The translations under genes were made by a program, and so were the position numbers. Source: Ophiothrix spiculata (lineage: Eukaryota > Echinodermata > Ophiuroidea > Amphilepidida > Ophiotrichidae). From it: a stretch of 20,914 bases of DNA. Each line of letters begins with the position of its first letter. The first letter of the stretch is position 1. The notes under the pieces are model-generated. The model was not told the origin of the DNA and ran no database searches. It worked only from the letters and a program-made list of their open reading frames with translations. The DNA lies in assembly GCA_000969725.1 (NCBI GenBank), contig JXSR01S010512.1. One strand, written 5' to 3'. Shown piece after piece: positions 19,759 to 20,914 of this stretch.

Positions 19759-20138
19759 GGCCAATAAATGGTCGTGAGAACAATGAATGTCGGAGCTAAA
19801 GCATGTTTCTTAACATCCAAAATTTCCGTTGCTTGAAAAGGCTTCAAACTTCACCTACATTTTACCAAAATTGGTTATAGAATCAAAAAAGAGTTCTAAC
19901 CTTCCTTCGCTAACCGTAAATACATTTTACATATCATTCAAAAATTAATTTATTGTCAAAAAGAAGCCATTTTCCTGATAAAGTTCGAGATTTTGAAGAG
20001 AAAATAGAACATGGTGTTTTGACGCCTCAAAGTGTAAAATTGCTCGGATTCATCTTATGTTCAGGACATTCATGTTCAAAACATAACTAAAAACAAAACT
20101 GAAATAGCGAAAAATTATTTATATTATTGTTTACTTAC

Positions 20139-20298
20139 ATCAGCTGTACATATCTGTAATAAATCCTACATTTTTCGGTTTGAACCATGCAGTATTCCGT
20201 TGTTACTTCCACTTTGTAAACCCAGGAGCTCTCGGTTTTGCCAGTGAACATTTGAGTAATTATCAGTCCAATCACCTCCAATAGCAAATGGTGCGGCT
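20139..20298 (-). CDS. Exon-like frame with consensus splice sites
   Basis: On the minus strand an acceptor-like ATAATTTTTTAG ends at 20299 and a strong donor GTAAGTAA begins at 20138, delimiting 160 bp. One frame is open throughout (2 nt + 52 codons + 2 nt): LLLEVIGLIITQMFTGKTES, then WVYKVEVTTEYC and CRIYYRYVQL. A second frame is open for 44 codons (APFAIGGDWTDNYSNVHWQN) before a stop. I recognise neither. Two CCAAT words on the plus strand near 20269-20281 could alternatively mark promoter DNA. It could be a real exon, a transposon exon or coincidence. Confidence 0.3.
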
Positions 20299-20350
20299 CT
20301 AAAAAATTATGTTATTGATTGATAGGACACTACGATTGAAATACCTTTTA

Positions 20351-20628
20351 ATTCTTAGCAGTTTGCGCCCAAAATGTGGATAAATGCAAGGTGCTTTCAA
20401 CTTCAAATTTGCCGCGTCACTGGAACGGTAATCAATTGTGTCCTTGTATCAACGTAACTTGCATGGTCATGTTGTGTAATATGCTTTCAACATGTTCAAC
20501 ACAGTATGAAAACTATTGAATCTATTAGAGTTGAATAATAATGTTGTATGGGGGGTTCTCACAATTAAAATGAATGACTGATATGTTAAAAGGTATAGAG
20601 TGGAGTCTCTAGAACTAGGGTAAACTCC
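20351..20628. other. Possible remnant of the right end of long-TIR copy 2, otherwise unassigned
   Basis: GTGCTTTCAA and GTCACTGG, near 20391-20425, lie in the same order as in copy 1 at about 4228-4262, and GTCCTTGTATCAA further on resembles GTCTTGGTTCAA. The expected terminal AATGTCAAACCTG is not found. A minus-strand open frame of 145 codons (20467-20904) runs through this region and across the GTAC MITE; it is low-complexity and taken as spurious. Confidence 0.3.
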
Positions 20629-20756
20629 CTGGGAAAAAATCGAGTACAATTCTAGTACACATTCCTGAGGTGTAAATTTGGAACACATATTCGAGGACAA
20701 TTTAAGTACAATTCGAGTACAATATTTGTACTCGAATTGTACACGATTTTTCCCAG
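20629..20756 (+). mobile_element. GTAC-rich MITE, copy B (complete)
   Basis: 128 bp with matching ends: CTGGGAAAAAATCGAGTACA on the left, and CTGGGAAAAATCGTGTACAA from the reverse complement of the right. Near the right end a perfect hairpin has GTACAATTCGAGTAC (20706-20720) and GTACTCGAATTGTAC (20728-20742) arms with a 7-nt loop. The reverse complement matches 35-156. No open frame belongs to it. No obvious target duplication is seen. Confidence 0.85.
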
Positions 20757-20914
20757 AGCTAAAATACAAAAATCTACTTTCACAAAAAGGTACACTAGAC
20801 ACAAAAACGTACATTTTCCCGCCACTTTCTAACTGAAAGGCAAAAATTAGATAAATTAAAAAGAACTTGAAGCACAAATATGTGAACAGAAAAAAGAAAC
20901 ACACAAAGAAAAGC
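20757..20914. other. AT-rich flank, no feature
   Basis: A-rich sequence to the end of the window. No feature is supported. Confidence 0.5.

Larger units (their letters stand above)
19433..20350. mobile_element. Candidate element nested in long-TIR copy 2 (tentative)
   Basis: This block begins exactly where copy 2 departs from copy 1. It starts TTAAGGCTACTGTCCCTT, and near the far end the reverse complement reads CGTAGTGTCCTATC, so TAC/GTGTCC words face each other as possible degenerate TIRs. TTAA also occurs just beyond, at about 20350. Outside it, GTGCTTTCAA and GTCAC words resemble the continuation of copy 1. The ends do not match precisely, so the boundaries and mobile nature are inference. 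The block has more CpG and more gene-like signals than its surroundings. Confidence 0.35.

Noticed and set aside
20467..20904. 145-codon minus-strand open frame, the longest in the window
   Set aside because: It runs straight through the GTAC MITE and low-complexity AT-rich DNA, is rich in F/L/Y/S, and shows no domain.
1..20914. Inverted repeats near both window ends, suggesting one giant transposon such as a Polinton spanning the window
   Set aside because: The end repeats are two copies of a self-contained 128-bp MITE, and the interior has no polymerase, integrase or capsid frames.

Overview
This is non-coding, repeat-rich DNA from an animal genome. It is AT-rich on inspection, has no operon-like gene packing, and no open frame longer than about 145 codons. 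The readable content is almost entirely decayed mobile elements: two kinds of retrotransposon (a CR1/L2-group LINE and a Penelope-like element), a mariner-type transposon, and several short elements with terminal inverted repeats (TIRs). This mix, and the recurring GGCCTA words, suggests a marine invertebrate, perhaps a deuterostome such as an echinoderm or hemichordate. That assignment is an inference and is weak. I could not assign any host gene with confidence.

Layout. 1-217: a GTAC-rich hairpin MITE and a short palindrome. 1298-2056: the 3' end of a CR1/L2-group LINE on the minus strand, ending in a CATT microsatellite. 3052-4418: a complete non-autonomous transposon with TIRs of about 0.4 kb and TA flanks. 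About 4570-4854: a possible hAT-like relic. 4911-5331 and 6235-6305: a broken Penelope-like element on the minus strand, with reverse transcriptase pieces downstream of a hammerhead-ribozyme-like motif. 6718-7640: a diverged tandem array. 7909-8078: three 56-bp tandem units. 8256-8484: two microsatellites. 9794-9987: a possible LINE tail. 10121-10427 and 10679-11114: two clear MITEs. 11202-11300: a probable hAT end. 11621-11896: an unusual array of about 12 small palindromes. 13440-13590: a second LINE reverse transcriptase fragment lacking its catalytic box. 15210-16171: a mariner-type relic. 17339-17680: an unrecognised open frame. 17987-19432: a second, longer copy of the 3052-4418 transposon with its right end interrupted. 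19433-20350: the interrupting block, holding a TATA-ATG start and an exon-like frame. 20629-20756: a second, intact copy of the GTAC MITE in the opposite orientation to the first.

The parts do not form a pathway. They record successive insertions, deletions and nesting. The items most worth checking are the ribozyme/Penelope remnant, the long-TIR transposon pair with its shared internal frame, the nested 19.4-20.3 kb block, and the palindrome array. All calls were made by eye from the sequence; no database search was possible.
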